Shown here piece by piece: positions 1 through 8,232 of a DNA stretch of 28,968 nt. The notes below the pieces were generated by a model, which saw only the letters and a program-made list of their open reading frames with translations, was not told the origin of the DNA and ran no database searches. A program made the position numbers and the translations under genes. The first letter of the stretch is position 1; the number at the start of each line of letters is the position of its first letter. Source of the stretch: CAYMAZ01 sp964526285 (GTDB lineage: Bacteria > Bacteroidota > Bacteroidia > Bacteroidales > DTU049); assembly GCA_964526285.1 (NCBI GenBank), contig CAZGIW010000050.1, positions 1 to 28,968 on the forward strand, given 5' to 3'.

Positions 1-551
1 CTGATGGTATTGACCCTGTGAACAATTGTCATCTTTTTGTAGATTTAAATACAACAGTAAGCTCAGATCCCAAAGAATTGCACGTGAGTCACAATAAATT
101 GTATTTTGTTGCAGATGAAGGGTCAAATGGCCATGAGTTATGGTACACCGATGGCAACCCTGCCAATGTTTTCAGAATAATGCCTGATATTGCTCCTGAA
201 TTTAGTCCGTGTTTTGCTTCAGAGTTCTATGAGATGAATGGAGTGCTCTACTTTTCAGCAGCATACACCTCAGGTGGATTGCAACTTTACAAAGTGACAG
301 ACAATTCGGCTTCAATAAACAAACCAGTTATTACAGAATTATTCAATATTTATCCAAACCCTGTTGTTGATGTTCTGTATTTTTCCAATCAGACCTCAGA
401 AGAAATGTGTATTGTAAATGCTTACGGGCAAATTGTTATGGTTGTTGAGCAGGGATTAGGTTCTATTGGTGTTTCAAAGCTTCAGCCAGGAGTGTATTTT
501 TTGACATCTTTTTCTTCACCAGCCCTTAGAAGATCTTTCGTAAAATTATAG
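1..551 (+). CDS. ELWxxDGT-repeat protein with T9SS sorting domain, 3' end only
   Basis: This is the C-terminal part of a gene whose start lies left of the window; the frame is open to base 3, so the GTG at 18 is not a credible start. Two repeat units are visible, one with the pattern LYFVADEGSNGHELWYTDG and a second, weaker one beginning LYFSAAYTSGG. ELWxxDGT repeats are typical of large secreted, probably beta-structured proteins of Bacteroidota. The last 70 residues form a type A T9SS C-terminal domain: IYPNPVVDVLYF, a middle NAYGQIV strand, and LQPGVYFL near the end. The protein should therefore cross the outer membrane by type IX secretion and be attached to the surface or released. Its substrate or partner is unknown. 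Confidence 0.85.
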   Translation, partial: DGIDPVNNCHLFVDLNTTVSSDPKELHVSHNKLYFVADEGSNGHELWYTDGNPANVFRIMPDIAPEFSPCFASEFYEMNGVLYFSAAYTSGGLQLYKVTDNSASINKPVITELFNIYPNPVVDVLYFSNQTSEEMCIVNAYGQIVMVVEQGLGSIGVSKLQPGVYFLTSFSSPALRRSFVKL

Positions 552-584
552 AAGATAATTTAGAATGATTTAAGATAAGTTTTG

Positions 585-592
585 TATCTTTG
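585..592 (+). promoter_or_regulatory. Bacteroidota -7 box for the aspartase gene
   Basis: TATCTTTG matches the Bacteroidota -7 consensus TAnnTTTG and lies 25 bases before the ATG at 618. No clear TTG/TTTG -33 element is found 18-21 bases upstream, so the assignment rests on the -7 box and its position. Confidence 0.45.
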
Positions 593-617
593 TTGAAAAT
601 CTTTCAATATTGATATA

Positions 618-2459
618 ATGAGCTTACTTGACAAAAAAGAACTTATCCAAAAGATAGAACTTTTTAAAGGCTTGTCTGAGGATGATATTCAAAGAATAGC
701 TTCTGAGGCAGTATATAAAAACTACAGTGCTGAAGAAATTCTTTTCAGAGAGAATACTCCAAGAAAGCAAATATTTGTCATTGCATCAGGAAAAGTTGAA
801 TTATTTAAGACCACACCTCATGGAAAGAAGCTGGTTATTACTTATTTTGGCTCTGGTGATTTTTTAGGAGAAGGTTCCTTAATGGAAGATTCTCCACACT
901 CCACTTCAGCGATGGCATGTGAGGATGTGAATGCTTTGCTTATAGATGGTGATTTGCTTCGAAAGTATGGAACAATTGCAGTTGTTGTATTATCAAATAT
1001 CACACGTGTGGTATCACGAAGAATGCGCTATGCAAATGCGAGGGCATTCAACTCAACTGCTCAGTATGAATCCGGAAAGACGAGACAAGAACATGATTTG
1101 CTTGGCGACAGGGATGTTCCAAATGAGTATTATTATGGAGTACAGACTTTGAGAGCATTAGAAAACTTCAATATAAGCGGAATAACACTCAACTTTTATC
1201 CTGACCTTATTAATGCTTTGGCAATAGTGAAGATGGCAGCTTCCAGAGCAAATCACCAATTGAATCTACTTTCTGACGAAGTATCTGATGCTATTGAATC
1301 GGCTTGTACTGAAATTTTGATGAACAAATATCATTCTCATTTCGTTGTGGACATGATTCAGGGTGGTGCCGGAACATCAACAAACATGAATGCCAATGAG
1401 GTCATTGCCAATCGAGCACTGGAAATTATGGGGAAGCAAAAGGGTCAGTATGAATATTGCCACCCAAACAATCATGTCAATCTATCCCAGTCAACAAATG
1501 ATGCATATCCCACAGCAATAAAAATTGCTCTTATTAATACAAACAAGAAGCTGATAGATGTTTTGTATGAATTGATTGCAGCCTTTTGGAAAAAGGGAAA
1601 AGAATTTGCACATATTTTGAAAATGGGACGAACACAGTTACAGGATGCAGTTCCAATGACTTTGGGTCAAACCTTTGATGCTTTTGCAGTAACACTTGAA
1701 GAGGAGGTAAAACAATTGAAAGATGCGGCATCATTGTTTCTCGAAGTGAATATGGGAGGAACAGCCATTGGAACAGGTATAAATGCAGATCCTCAATACA
1801 GTGAAAAAGTTGTGGAGCACTTGAGAAACATAACAGGATTGGATATCCGTCTTGCAAAAAATTTGGTTGAGGCAACTCAGGATACAGGTGATTTTGTCAC
1901 ATATTCGGGAGCGTTGAAACGGCTGGCACTAAAACTCTCCAAAATTTCCAATGATTTACGTTTGTTATCTTCAGGTCCACGTGCAGGGTTTAATGAGATT
2001 AATCTTCCTCCCATGCAACCCGGGTCAACAATTATGCCCGGAAAAGTAAACCCTGTCATCCCCGAAGTTGTGAATCAGATTGCCTTTAAAGTGATTGGAA
2101 ATGATTTAACGGTGTCTTTGGCAGCCGAAGCGGGGCAGTTGGAACTCAATGTGATGGAGCCTGTGATGGTGCAGAGTATATTTGAGTCTGTTGAAATGCT
2201 AAAAAACGGGATGCAGATTCTTGCAGACAGATGTGTAGAGGAAATATCTGCAAATGAGGAAGTTTGCCGTGCAATGGTGCAAAACTCCATTGGACTGGTC
2301 ACTGCACTCAACCCTCATATCGGTTATGAAGCTTCAAACCAAATTGCTCGTGAAGCTATGGAAACAGGAAAAAGTGTGTATGAGTTGGTTTTGGAAAAAC
2401 AGATATTGACCAAAGAGCAACTGGATGATATTTTGAAACCTGAAAATATGATTAGATAG
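618..2459 (+). CDS. aspA: Aspartate ammonia-lyase fused to N-terminal cyclic-nucleotide-binding domain
   Basis: The 613-residue protein has two parts. Residues 1-125 look like a CRP-type cyclic-nucleotide-binding domain, with LFKGLSEDDIQRIA, a beta-roll, and a phosphate-binding-cassette region GEGSLMEDSPHSTSA. The Arg normally found in the cassette (P-R-S) appears to be His. Residues 150-613 are a complete aspartase/fumarase-superfamily lyase: GGAGTSTNMNANEVIANRA, VNLSQSTND, GRTQLQDAVPMTLGQ, and the mobile-loop signature GSTIMPGKVNP with the expected catalytic Ser at 470. The reaction is L-aspartate to fumarate plus ammonia. Plain AspA proteins are about 470 residues, so the extra 145 are the fused sensor. 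Fumarase C is the alternative, but the signature loop and overall motif set favour aspartase. Whether the sensor binds a nucleotide is inference. Confidence 0.88.
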   Translation: MSLLDKKELIQKIELFKGLSEDDIQRIASEAVYKNYSAEEILFRENTPRKQIFVIASGKVELFKTTPHGKKLVITYFGSGDFLGEGSLMEDSPHSTSAMACEDVNALLIDGDLLRKYGTIAVVVLSNITRVVSRRMRYANARAFNSTAQYESGKTRQEHDLLGDRDVPNEYYYGVQTLRALENFNISGITLNFYPDLINALAIVKMAASRANHQLNLLSDEVSDAIESACTEILMNKYHSHFVVDMIQGGAGTSTNMNANEVIANRALEIMGKQKGQYEYCHPNNHVNLSQSTNDAYPTAIKIALINTNKKLIDVLYELIAAFWKKGKEFAHILKMGRTQLQDAVPMTLGQTFDAFAVTLEEEVKQLKDAASLFLEVNMGGTAIGTGINADPQYSEKVVEHLRNITGLDIRLAKNLVEATQDTGDFVTYSGALKRLALKLSKISNDLRLLSSGPRAGFNEINLPPMQPGSTIMPGKVNPVIPEVVNQIAFKVIGNDLTVSLAAEAGQLELNVMEPVMVQSIFESVEMLKNGMQILADRCVEEISANEEVCRAMVQNSIGLVTALNPHIGYEASNQIAREAMETGKSVYELVLEKQILTKEQLDDILKPENMIR

Positions 2460-2489
2460 AGAGTTTAAGTTATTATTAATGGCAATAAT

Positions 2490-3311
2490 TTATTCCTCCT
2501 TTTTATCAGGCATATGCACAACCCTCTGTGGGAAAGGAATTTGTATGCCATGTTTTTGAAATTCCTTAAATATTTCAACTCTAATCTGGCTTTTAATGTT
2601 CTCAATTCTAAACACTTCGTCTGACCAGAAAAGCACTGAAAAAATTAGAGCAGAGTCACCATAATCCTGAAATCTGACAGATATTTCAGGTCTTTTCTTT
2701 ACTTTTGGATGAAGCTCAGTGGTTTCTTTTAGTACTTTCATTACCAAATCAATGTCAGAAGAATAGGATACCCCTACTTCAATTTTAAATCTGGAAGAAA
2801 TTTTACTGTGTGTCCAGTTGATGACTTCATTTTTGGTGAGCATTGAATTTGGAAGTATAATATAGTTTTCATCTCTACCAATGACAGTTGTGGTTCTGAA
2901 TTTTATTTCCTGAACTTTGCAAGTCATGTCTTTTACTTCAATCACATCACCAACTTTGATGGTACTATCAAGCAGCAGAAAAATTCCTGACATAAAATCT
3001 CCAAATATTTGCTGCATTCCAAGTCCTAATCCAACAAGCAGTGCAGCAGAACCAGCCAGAAGAACAGAAATATTGAATTTTAATATTTGCAATGTAAGTA
3101 GTATAACCACAATCCATAAAACATACTGTGATAGTTTGTAAATAGCATATTTTTTTGAAAGCTCGATATCTCTTAATCTGTAAATACCCTTTCTGATTAG
3201 AAACTGAAAAGCAATGGCAATGGCATATAAAACAGCCAGCATAATAATTGTTGAAACCTTTAGTGTATAGTTGCCAAAAGCAAGTAATTCAAAATCCAGA
3301 AAAGTATTCAT
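2490..3311 (-). CDS. MscS-family mechanosensitive channel
   Basis: The small-conductance mechanosensitive channel family releases solutes during osmotic downshock. The first 85 residues contain about three membrane helices. The pore-lining helix carries the Gly/Ala pattern LLVGLGLGMQQIFGDF, and then comes the MscS beta domain (VGDVIEV, TTTVIGRDENYIILPNS). The C-terminal alpha/beta domain follows and ends in a charged tail. The open frame extends upstream to 3374, but that start would overlap the permease gene by 41 bases. The ATG at 3311 (MNTFLDFELL) leaves a 22-base gap and gives 273 residues, a usual short-MscS length. It is probably co-transcribed with the permease. Confidence 0.87.
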   Translation of the reverse strand: MNTFLDFELLAFGNYTLKVSTIIMLAVLYAIAIAFQFLIRKGIYRLRDIELSKKYAIYKLSQYVLWIVVILLTLQILKFNISVLLAGSAALLVGLGLGMQQIFGDFMSGIFLLLDSTIKVGDVIEVKDMTCKVQEIKFRTTTVIGRDENYIILPNSMLTKNEVINWTHSKISSRFKIEVGVSYSSDIDLVMKVLKETTELHPKVKKRPEISVRFQDYGDSALIFSVLFWSDEVFRIENIKSQIRVEIFKEFQKHGIQIPFPQRVVHMPDKKEE

Positions 3312-3333
3312 AATGCTAATATTTAAGTTTAAA

Positions 3334-5103
3334 CTATAATGGCCAGAAGAATAATATTGCAGGAATTCCCACAATGAGCATAATTAATATCATGGGAAAG
3401 CCCATTCGCATGTAATCTGTAAACTTGTATCCACCGGGGCCCATGACCAATGTGTTGGACTGGTGTCCTATTGGTGTAAGAAAAGCAGCTGAAGCACCAA
3501 TTGCAACTGTCATAAGGAATGGATCTGAAGCAACACCCATTCCTTTGGCCACACTGATTGCAATTGGCGCCATAAGAACAACAGTTGCAGCATTGTTTAT
3601 GATGCTTGAGAGCAACATTGTAACTAGCAATAAAACTGAAAGAATTATCCAGGGTGCATAGCTTTCTCCTGCATTCAATACAGCTGAGGCAATCATCTGT
3701 GCACCTCCGCTTGTTTCAAGGGCTGCACCCACAGGAATCATCGCACCCAGAAGAATAATCACTGGCCAGTCAACAGCTGTGTAAACATGTTTCACAGGAA
3801 TTACACCGGTGAGCACCATGGCAACTGCTGCCATTGAGAATGCAATTTCAACAGGGAGCAGATCTCCAACAACAAGCAGTATTGATGCAATAAAGATACT
3901 AAGAGCAAGAACAATCTTTGTTTTATAGCCTATTCTTAGCCCTCTTCTTGCCAAAGGAAGGCATCCCAGTTCTGCAATTGTGTTGAAAATGGAGCTTTCT
4001 CTTCCCTGCAAAAGCAAAACATCACCAGCCTGAAAGATGACATTGTCCAATCTTCTTGTGATTTTCTTTTCACGACGTGCAACGGCGAGCAGATTTATTC
4101 CATATCGATCGCGCATATGAATTGCAGAGGCTGTTTTTCCTACAATATGAGCATCGGGCATTACAACAGCTTCAGTTATCAAAATACTGTCAGACCCTTC
4201 AGCATCTTTTCGCAGTAGCTCATCGCCCACCAGTTCAACACCGGTGTCTTCTGTGAAAGCTTTGAGTCCGTCAGCATCAGTTTCAACTATGATTATATCA
4301 TTGAGATGTATAATTTCATCAACGCAGGGAGCATGAATTCTCACCTTTTCACGAATGAGACCAAGTATCTGAACATCGGCACCTGATATTGTTTTCACCT
4401 GAGCCATTTTCATTCCTACAATTTTTGAAGATGCAACAGCTTCAACTTCAGAAATATAGCTATCAATATCAAAGAGTTCTTTATCGGATTTTTGTGCTGC
4501 TCTTTTTGGAAGGAGTCGCCACCCAATCAAACTGATAAAAATAATCCCTGCAAAGGTGACAAAAATACCAACCGGGGCAAAATCAAACATGCCAAAAGCT
4601 GCGCCTTTTTCAGTTTCTCGAAATGTAGCAATAATAATGTTTGGAGGTGTTCCAATAAGTGTGGTCATACCCCCAAGAAGTGAAGCAAATGCAATTGGCA
4701 TTAAAAGGTAGGATGGAGGATTTCCACTTTTGCGTGCCATATGAATTGCAATGGGCATCATAATGGCAAGTGCGCCAACATTATTCATAAAAGCAGATGC
4801 AACAGCCACAAGTAATGACAATACAAGAATTTGCAGAATCAGATTATTACCAACTTTTGAAACCCATTTTCCCAGCACATCAATCAAGCCCGAAAACTCA
4901 AGAGCTTTACCAATAATTAATACAGAAGCAACGGTAATAACAGCAGGATGGCCAAAGCCTTTAAATGCCACAACTGGCTCAATGACTCCTGCAATTACAA
5001 GTATAAAGAGTGCAATAAGTGACACAAAGTCGTGGCGGATTCTGCCCCATGAAAACAAAACCAAAACCAAAGCCAATGTGATAAATACTATTGTATGCTG
5101 CAT
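3334..5103 (-). CDS. SLC13/DASS-type permease with two TrkA-C domains
   Basis: The 589-residue inner-membrane transporter is of the divalent anion:Na+ symporter type. Helices at residues 1-200 and 390-589 flank two cytoplasmic TrkA-C (RCK-C) domains at about 218-290 and 305-385. The duplicated substrate-site signatures are visible: MNNVGALAIMMP and GTPPNIII in the first half, INNAATVVLMAP and TPIGHQSNTLVMGPGGY in the second. Family members carry sulfate, dicarboxylates or other anions; the sequence does not say which. The TrkA-C domains suggest gating by a small ligand. The gene is first in a two-gene unit with mscS. The ATG at 5103 lies 15 bases after a TAnnTTTG box. Confidence 0.87.
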   Translation of the reverse strand: MQHTIVFITLALVLVLFSWGRIRHDFVSLIALFILVIAGVIEPVVAFKGFGHPAVITVASVLIIGKALEFSGLIDVLGKWVSKVGNNLILQILVLSLLVAVASAFMNNVGALAIMMPIAIHMARKSGNPPSYLLMPIAFASLLGGMTTLIGTPPNIIIATFRETEKGAAFGMFDFAPVGIFVTFAGIIFISLIGWRLLPKRAAQKSDKELFDIDSYISEVEAVASSKIVGMKMAQVKTISGADVQILGLIREKVRIHAPCVDEIIHLNDIIIVETDADGLKAFTEDTGVELVGDELLRKDAEGSDSILITEAVVMPDAHIVGKTASAIHMRDRYGINLLAVARREKKITRRLDNVIFQAGDVLLLQGRESSIFNTIAELGCLPLARRGLRIGYKTKIVLALSIFIASILLVVGDLLPVEIAFSMAAVAMVLTGVIPVKHVYTAVDWPVIILLGAMIPVGAALETSGGAQMIASAVLNAGESYAPWIILSVLLLVTMLLSSIINNAATVVLMAPIAISVAKGMGVASDPFLMTVAIGASAAFLTPIGHQSNTLVMGPGGYKFTDYMRMGFPMILIMLIVGIPAILFFWPL

Positions 5104-5118
5104 GAAATGACTTTTCTA

Positions 5119-5126
5119 CAAAGATA
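5119..5126 (-). promoter_or_regulatory. -7 box for the permease-mscS unit
   Basis: On the minus strand this reads TATCTTTG, a perfect match to TAnnTTTG, 15 bases before the ATG at 5103. No convincing -33 element is seen at the expected spacing. Confidence 0.5.
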
Positions 5127-5169
5127 ATAAATATTTGTATCAATTTTGCAGGAAAGTTTTTATAAAGAC

Positions 5170-5215
5170 AAGGATTCTCAGAAGAAATCAAAATGGTAAA
5201 CTATTGAGAATCCTT
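5170..5215. terminator. Probable intrinsic terminator hairpin
   Basis: A perfect 11-bp inverted repeat (AAGGATTCTCA at 5170-5180, TGAGAATCCTT at 5205-5215) is separated by 24 bases. It lies directly after the stop codon of the minus-strand gene 5229-5768. A run of nine T follows the hairpin on the plus strand (5222-5230), while the minus strand has only a weak T-rich stretch after it. It most likely ends transcription of the 5229-5768 gene and insulates the permease gene. The long loop lowers confidence. Confidence 0.6.
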
Positions 5216-5228
5216 AATGAGTTTTTTT

Positions 5229-5768
5229 TTAGTTGCTAATAACAATCTTCCCTTTAGAAATAATCTCCAGTTTGAACACATCTTCTTTTTTAATTGAACC
5301 ATCATCCTGAATCACATCTTTTGTGTGCATGTAGCGTTCCAGTCCCACCGAAATTTGCAAGGTGTTTTCTCCTTCATCGAGAAACTGCAACTTGCTGGAA
5401 AGTTCTTTAAAATCATCATCGCCGGTATTAGCAACATAAACCAAAATCTGGTCCCAATCGGCATCAGGATGTGTCCAGCGTTTGCGTTCAACAAATCTGC
5501 CATTCACCCACACATCGACCACAAATTGTTCATCACTGCGTGCATTGTATTTTCCAAACTGTTGCGGAAAATAACACCTTGCATATATTGCTTCATCTGA
5601 TTTGAATGATGTTTTAATGCCTGCCTGCGCCTCTTTTCCCTTCTCTATTGATTTGTTGGCAAACACTACATTAGCAATGCCTTCTTCATCAATTTTACGA
5701 TACTGATTCTGAGCTTCAGCCACTCCGCTGAATAAGATGACAGAACAAATTAAAATTCCTTTTTTCAT
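5229..5768 (-). CDS. Exported protein of unknown function
   Basis: I do not recognise a family. The 179-residue product begins with a clear Sec signal peptide (MKKGILICSVILFSGVAEA, cleavage probably before QNQYRK), so the mature part is about 159 residues and periplasmic or outer-membrane associated. The mature domain is rich in aromatic and acidic residues with alternating hydrophobic stretches (FVVDVWVNGRF, ENTLQISVGLE), suggesting a beta-sandwich. No cysteine is positioned for lipid attachment. It is a single-gene unit: a -7 box lies 29 bases upstream and a hairpin terminator sits just after the stop. The gene upstream on the same strand is the GldH-like lipoprotein, 90 bases away. Confidence 0.75.
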   Translation of the reverse strand: MKKGILICSVILFSGVAEAQNQYRKIDEEGIANVVFANKSIEKGKEAQAGIKTSFKSDEAIYARCYFPQQFGKYNARSDEQFVVDVWVNGRFVERKRWTHPDADWDQILVYVANTGDDDFKELSSKLQFLDEGENTLQISVGLERYMHTKDVIQDDGSIKKEDVFKLEIISKGKIVISN

Positions 5769-5796
5769 AGTTTTGTTTGTATTAAAGTTTATGAAA

Positions 5797-5804
5797 CAAA
5801 ATTA
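5797..5804 (-). promoter_or_regulatory. -7 box for the exported unknown gene
   Basis: The minus strand reads TAATTTTG, matching TAnnTTTG, 29 bases before the ATG at 5768. The -33 element is not evident. Confidence 0.45.
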
Positions 5805-5858
5805 TGACTGGAAATAGCTTCCCTGTTACGGAATTTTCCGTACTGAATAAGTGGATTT

Positions 5859-6329
5859 TTACTGATATCTTACAATCAGTCCCACTTCCATAACACCGTT
5901 TAGTTTGGAATAAGGCGTGTTTTGGGTAATTGTAAATGTGTATTTTCCTTTTTCTAAAAATTCAAATGATGACTCGACCTCTGTTTCAATATCACACAAG
6001 CTGCCCGAACAATCTGCCAGTGTTTTGCCATCTTTGTCAATAAGCACAATAGTATAATCTTTTACATCAACTGTGCCTGAAGGACTTGTAATTTCAACTT
6101 TCACCGGAATATTTTCCAGCCGCAGACCATACACATGACGTAGCCCAAGAATAATCCTGTAGGTTTGGTCTGTATCCTCAATTTCAGGTTCAAAAACAAT
6201 TTGCTTTTCGGTCTCCCAAATATAATCAGGAAATGATTTTCCGTCCCATTTTTTGTAAACATTGTTTTCGCAAGCTGCCAAAAGGACAAGTGACAATACA
6301 AGATAAATAAATCGTGGTTTTAATTTCAT
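5859..6329 (-). CDS. GldH-like lipoprotein
   Basis: The product is 156 residues from the ATG at 6329. A longer frame reaches 6446 but has a lysine-rich N-terminus that runs into the preceding gene; the shorter start gives an ideal lipoprotein signal, hydrophobic core LVLSLVLLAAC with lipidated Cys20. The mature domain resembles the gliding-motility lipoprotein GldH: NVYKKWDGKSFPDYIW, DTDQTYRIILGLRH, VEITSPSGT, a short Cys-x(5)-Cys segment (CSGSLC), and the C-terminal pattern KYTFTITQNTPYSKLNGVM. GldH is needed for gliding and T9SS function in Flavobacterium. Its exact biochemical role is not established, and the match here is by eye. It lies 10 bases after the PsiE-like gene in an apparent operon. 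Confidence 0.6.
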   Translation of the reverse strand: MKLKPRFIYLVLSLVLLAACENNVYKKWDGKSFPDYIWETEKQIVFEPEIEDTDQTYRIILGLRHVYGLRLENIPVKVEITSPSGTVDVKDYTIVLIDKDGKTLADCSGSLCDIETEVESSFEFLEKGKYTFTITQNTPYSKLNGVMEVGLIVRYQ

Positions 6330-6339
6330 ATCTTTACTT

Positions 6340-6846
6340 TTATTTTTTTTCGGATTCTTTACAACAATCCAATGGCAAATCATCTTCGGTATCTTTGTTC
6401 TCTTTTTTGTTTTTCTTATTATCATCATAGCCCATGTCACATACAAATAAACCTGCCTTTTTAATCAAAAAATAACTAACTGAAAGTGCAAGAATAATCC
6501 CTCCCAGTCCTGCTATCATTGCTCCGTCCCATTCTTCTAGCTTCAGAACAACTACCTTTCTGGCAAGGGCAATAATTGCTACCAATACAACAACCTCCAC
6601 ATGAACCACATTTTCCTTCAGATAGATTTTGATGGTATCAAGCAGTTCGATTCCTATCAAAACAAGAAGAAACACCCCAAACAAATCCATCAGTGAATCC
6701 AGATCAAGGAGCAAATAGTCAGATGTTAAGATTGAACGAACAAGGTAATATCCCAGTTCAATAGTGGCCAACACCAACACTGCCCCCATCATAATGATAA
6801 GAGAGTAAATGATTATTTTTTCAGTTTTTCTTGCTATCTTTATCAT
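6340..6846 (-). CDS. PsiE-like membrane protein
   Basis: The product is 168 residues. About four membrane helices lie at roughly 12-35, 50-70, 80-98 and 108-128. The stretch GIELLDTIKIYLKENVVHVE followed by a helix ending ALARKVVVL is characteristic of the phosphate-starvation-inducible PsiE family, whose molecular function is unknown. The last 35 residues are a highly charged, Lys/Asp/Glu-rich cytoplasmic tail with a Cys-Cys pair near the end. The gene follows the antiporter by 47 bases and precedes the GldH-like lipoprotein by 10, so the three are probably one transcript. No phosphate-responsive operator was identified. Confidence 0.8.
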   Translation of the reverse strand: MIKIARKTEKIIIYSLIIMMGAVLVLATIELGYYLVRSILTSDYLLLDLDSLMDLFGVFLLVLIGIELLDTIKIYLKENVVHVEVVVLVAIIALARKVVVLKLEEWDGAMIAGLGGIILALSVSYFLIKKAGLFVCDMGYDDNKKNKKENKDTEDDLPLDCCKESEKK

Positions 6847-6893
6847 AACTTTCTCTTTTTTACTATCAAATTCATATTAATAAACGCAAAACC

Positions 6894-8099
6894 TTATTCT
6901 TGCTGAATCTCTTTTTCAATAACAGGGTTACTGTCTCTTCTTTTTTTTGTCATCATCAATCCAAACATCATAATCAATGCAGTCAAAATGACAACTTGTA
7001 TCATCATTGGTTTGTTGACGATTTGTATGGAGCGTTCAGGTGCAATTGAAAGAAAAAGCAGTATTGAAATTAATCCTCTGGGTGCAACAAAAAGAAGCGG
7101 AAACATTGGGTATCCCGAAATTTTTAACTGAATAATTCTAAAAATCATAATTCCGCATACAATCCCAACTGCCCAAACAGCTGTTTCTGTATTCAGAATT
7201 TCATGAGTTTCAATTAAAAAGCCAAATAACAAGAAAAATGATGCTCTAATTACAAATGTTGCTTCTGCTGTGAGTTCTTTAAATTTCGTAATTTCTCTTT
7301 CAAGAATTGCTGTGTCCAAAAACCGGCTATTGTCGAGAATCTTAATCTTGTCAAGATTGGCAAGAAACAAACCAAACATCATAATAAAAACCAGGGATGG
7401 CAGATGAAATTCCTTAAAAACAGCATAAATCAATACGATCAGAAAAATAATTGGAAAAAATTTTACATGATGTCTCACTCTGTTTAGAAGCAATGTAAGT
7501 AATAAAATTGAGAGCAGTGAAACTAAAAATATAAGCAAAACCTGAAATGTAAAAACTGCATAAGATTTAATCGTAAATATTACATTAAGAGCAATAAAAT
7601 TAAAAAACAACACCCCCAAAATATCGGAAAGACTGCTTTCGAAAACAATAAATTCTCTTTGTTCATGGGGCAGATGCCTTATACTTGGGATAGCCACTGC
7701 ACTACTGATGATACAAAAAGGAATTGCGTTGAGCAGACTATTAACAAATGAATATCCTCCGTAGTATTGAAAAGCAAAGGCAAGAATAAAGGCAAGCATC
7801 ACCATGGGTAGCAATGCTCCCAAAAAGGATTTGTTAATCATACTTACTTTTGACCTGTACAGTTTCAGATCAAACGAACTTTCAAGCACAATCAGAATCA
7901 ATCCCAGTGTGCCAAGTACAGGCAATGCTACTGATAAATCAGGCAATGTGAGGCCAAAGAAATCAACAATGCGATGAACAGTCCATCCCAGCGCAAGAAG
8001 CAAAATGACAGATGGAATTTTTGTCCAGATGGATGTTAAATCAAAGACATATGCCAACAGCAACAATGAACACAAAATAATTATTATAGATGCTGTCAT
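6894..8099 (-). CDS. Cation:proton antiporter (CPA family, NhaP/Kef-type membrane domain)
   Basis: The 401-residue, almost entirely hydrophobic protein has about 12 membrane helices, the usual fold of monovalent cation:proton antiporters. An inverted pair of unwound-helix regions is suggested by LGTLGLILIVLESSFDL and AVAIPSIRHLPHEQREFIVF. ESSLSDILGV carries the conserved membrane acidic residue (Asp159) expected in ion exchange. There is no C-terminal TrkA-N domain, so it is not a full KefB/KefC; the last 20 residues are a charged tail. The substrate (Na+, K+) cannot be decided. It is the first gene of the antiporter, PsiE-like, GldH-like unit and has a TAnnTTTG box 36 bases upstream. Confidence 0.8.
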   Translation of the reverse strand: MTASIIIILCSLLLLAYVFDLTSIWTKIPSVILLLALGWTVHRIVDFFGLTLPDLSVALPVLGTLGLILIVLESSFDLKLYRSKVSMINKSFLGALLPMVMLAFILAFAFQYYGGYSFVNSLLNAIPFCIISSAVAIPSIRHLPHEQREFIVFESSLSDILGVLFFNFIALNVIFTIKSYAVFTFQVLLIFLVSLLSILLLTLLLNRVRHHVKFFPIIFLIVLIYAVFKEFHLPSLVFIMMFGLFLANLDKIKILDNSRFLDTAILEREITKFKELTAEATFVIRASFFLLFGFLIETHEILNTETAVWAVGIVCGIMIFRIIQLKISGYPMFPLLFVAPRGLISILLFLSIAPERSIQIVNKPMMIQVVILTALIMMFGLMMTKKRRDSNPVIEKEIQQE

Positions 8100-8134
8100 T
8101 TAAACAGTTTATTTGGCTTTAACAGTTGACAATG

Positions 8135-8142
8135 CAAATATA
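8135..8142 (-). promoter_or_regulatory. -7 box for the antiporter operon
   Basis: The minus strand reads TATATTTG, a match to TAnnTTTG, 36 bases before the ATG at 8099. No good -33 element is visible. Confidence 0.45.
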
Positions 8143-8232
8143 ACAAATTTTTTCCAATGTGTTATTGCTGAGGTAACCGATTTGCTAAAAATCTAATCAG
8201 TTTCACATTCTTTCTTTTCAGAAACTGGTTTT

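Noticed and set aside
2460..2489. AT-rich inverted sequence between aspA and mscS as a terminator
   Set aside because: Pairing is weak (TTATTATT/AATAATTTA) with no GC stem or T run, so it is not supported.
3312..3374. Longer N-terminus for the MscS gene
   Set aside because: It would overlap the permease gene by 41 bases and adds residues unlike the family; the ATG at 3311 is better.
6330..6446. Longer N-terminus for the GldH-like lipoprotein
   Set aside because: It overlaps the PsiE-like gene and buries the lipoprotein signal behind a lysine-rich stretch.
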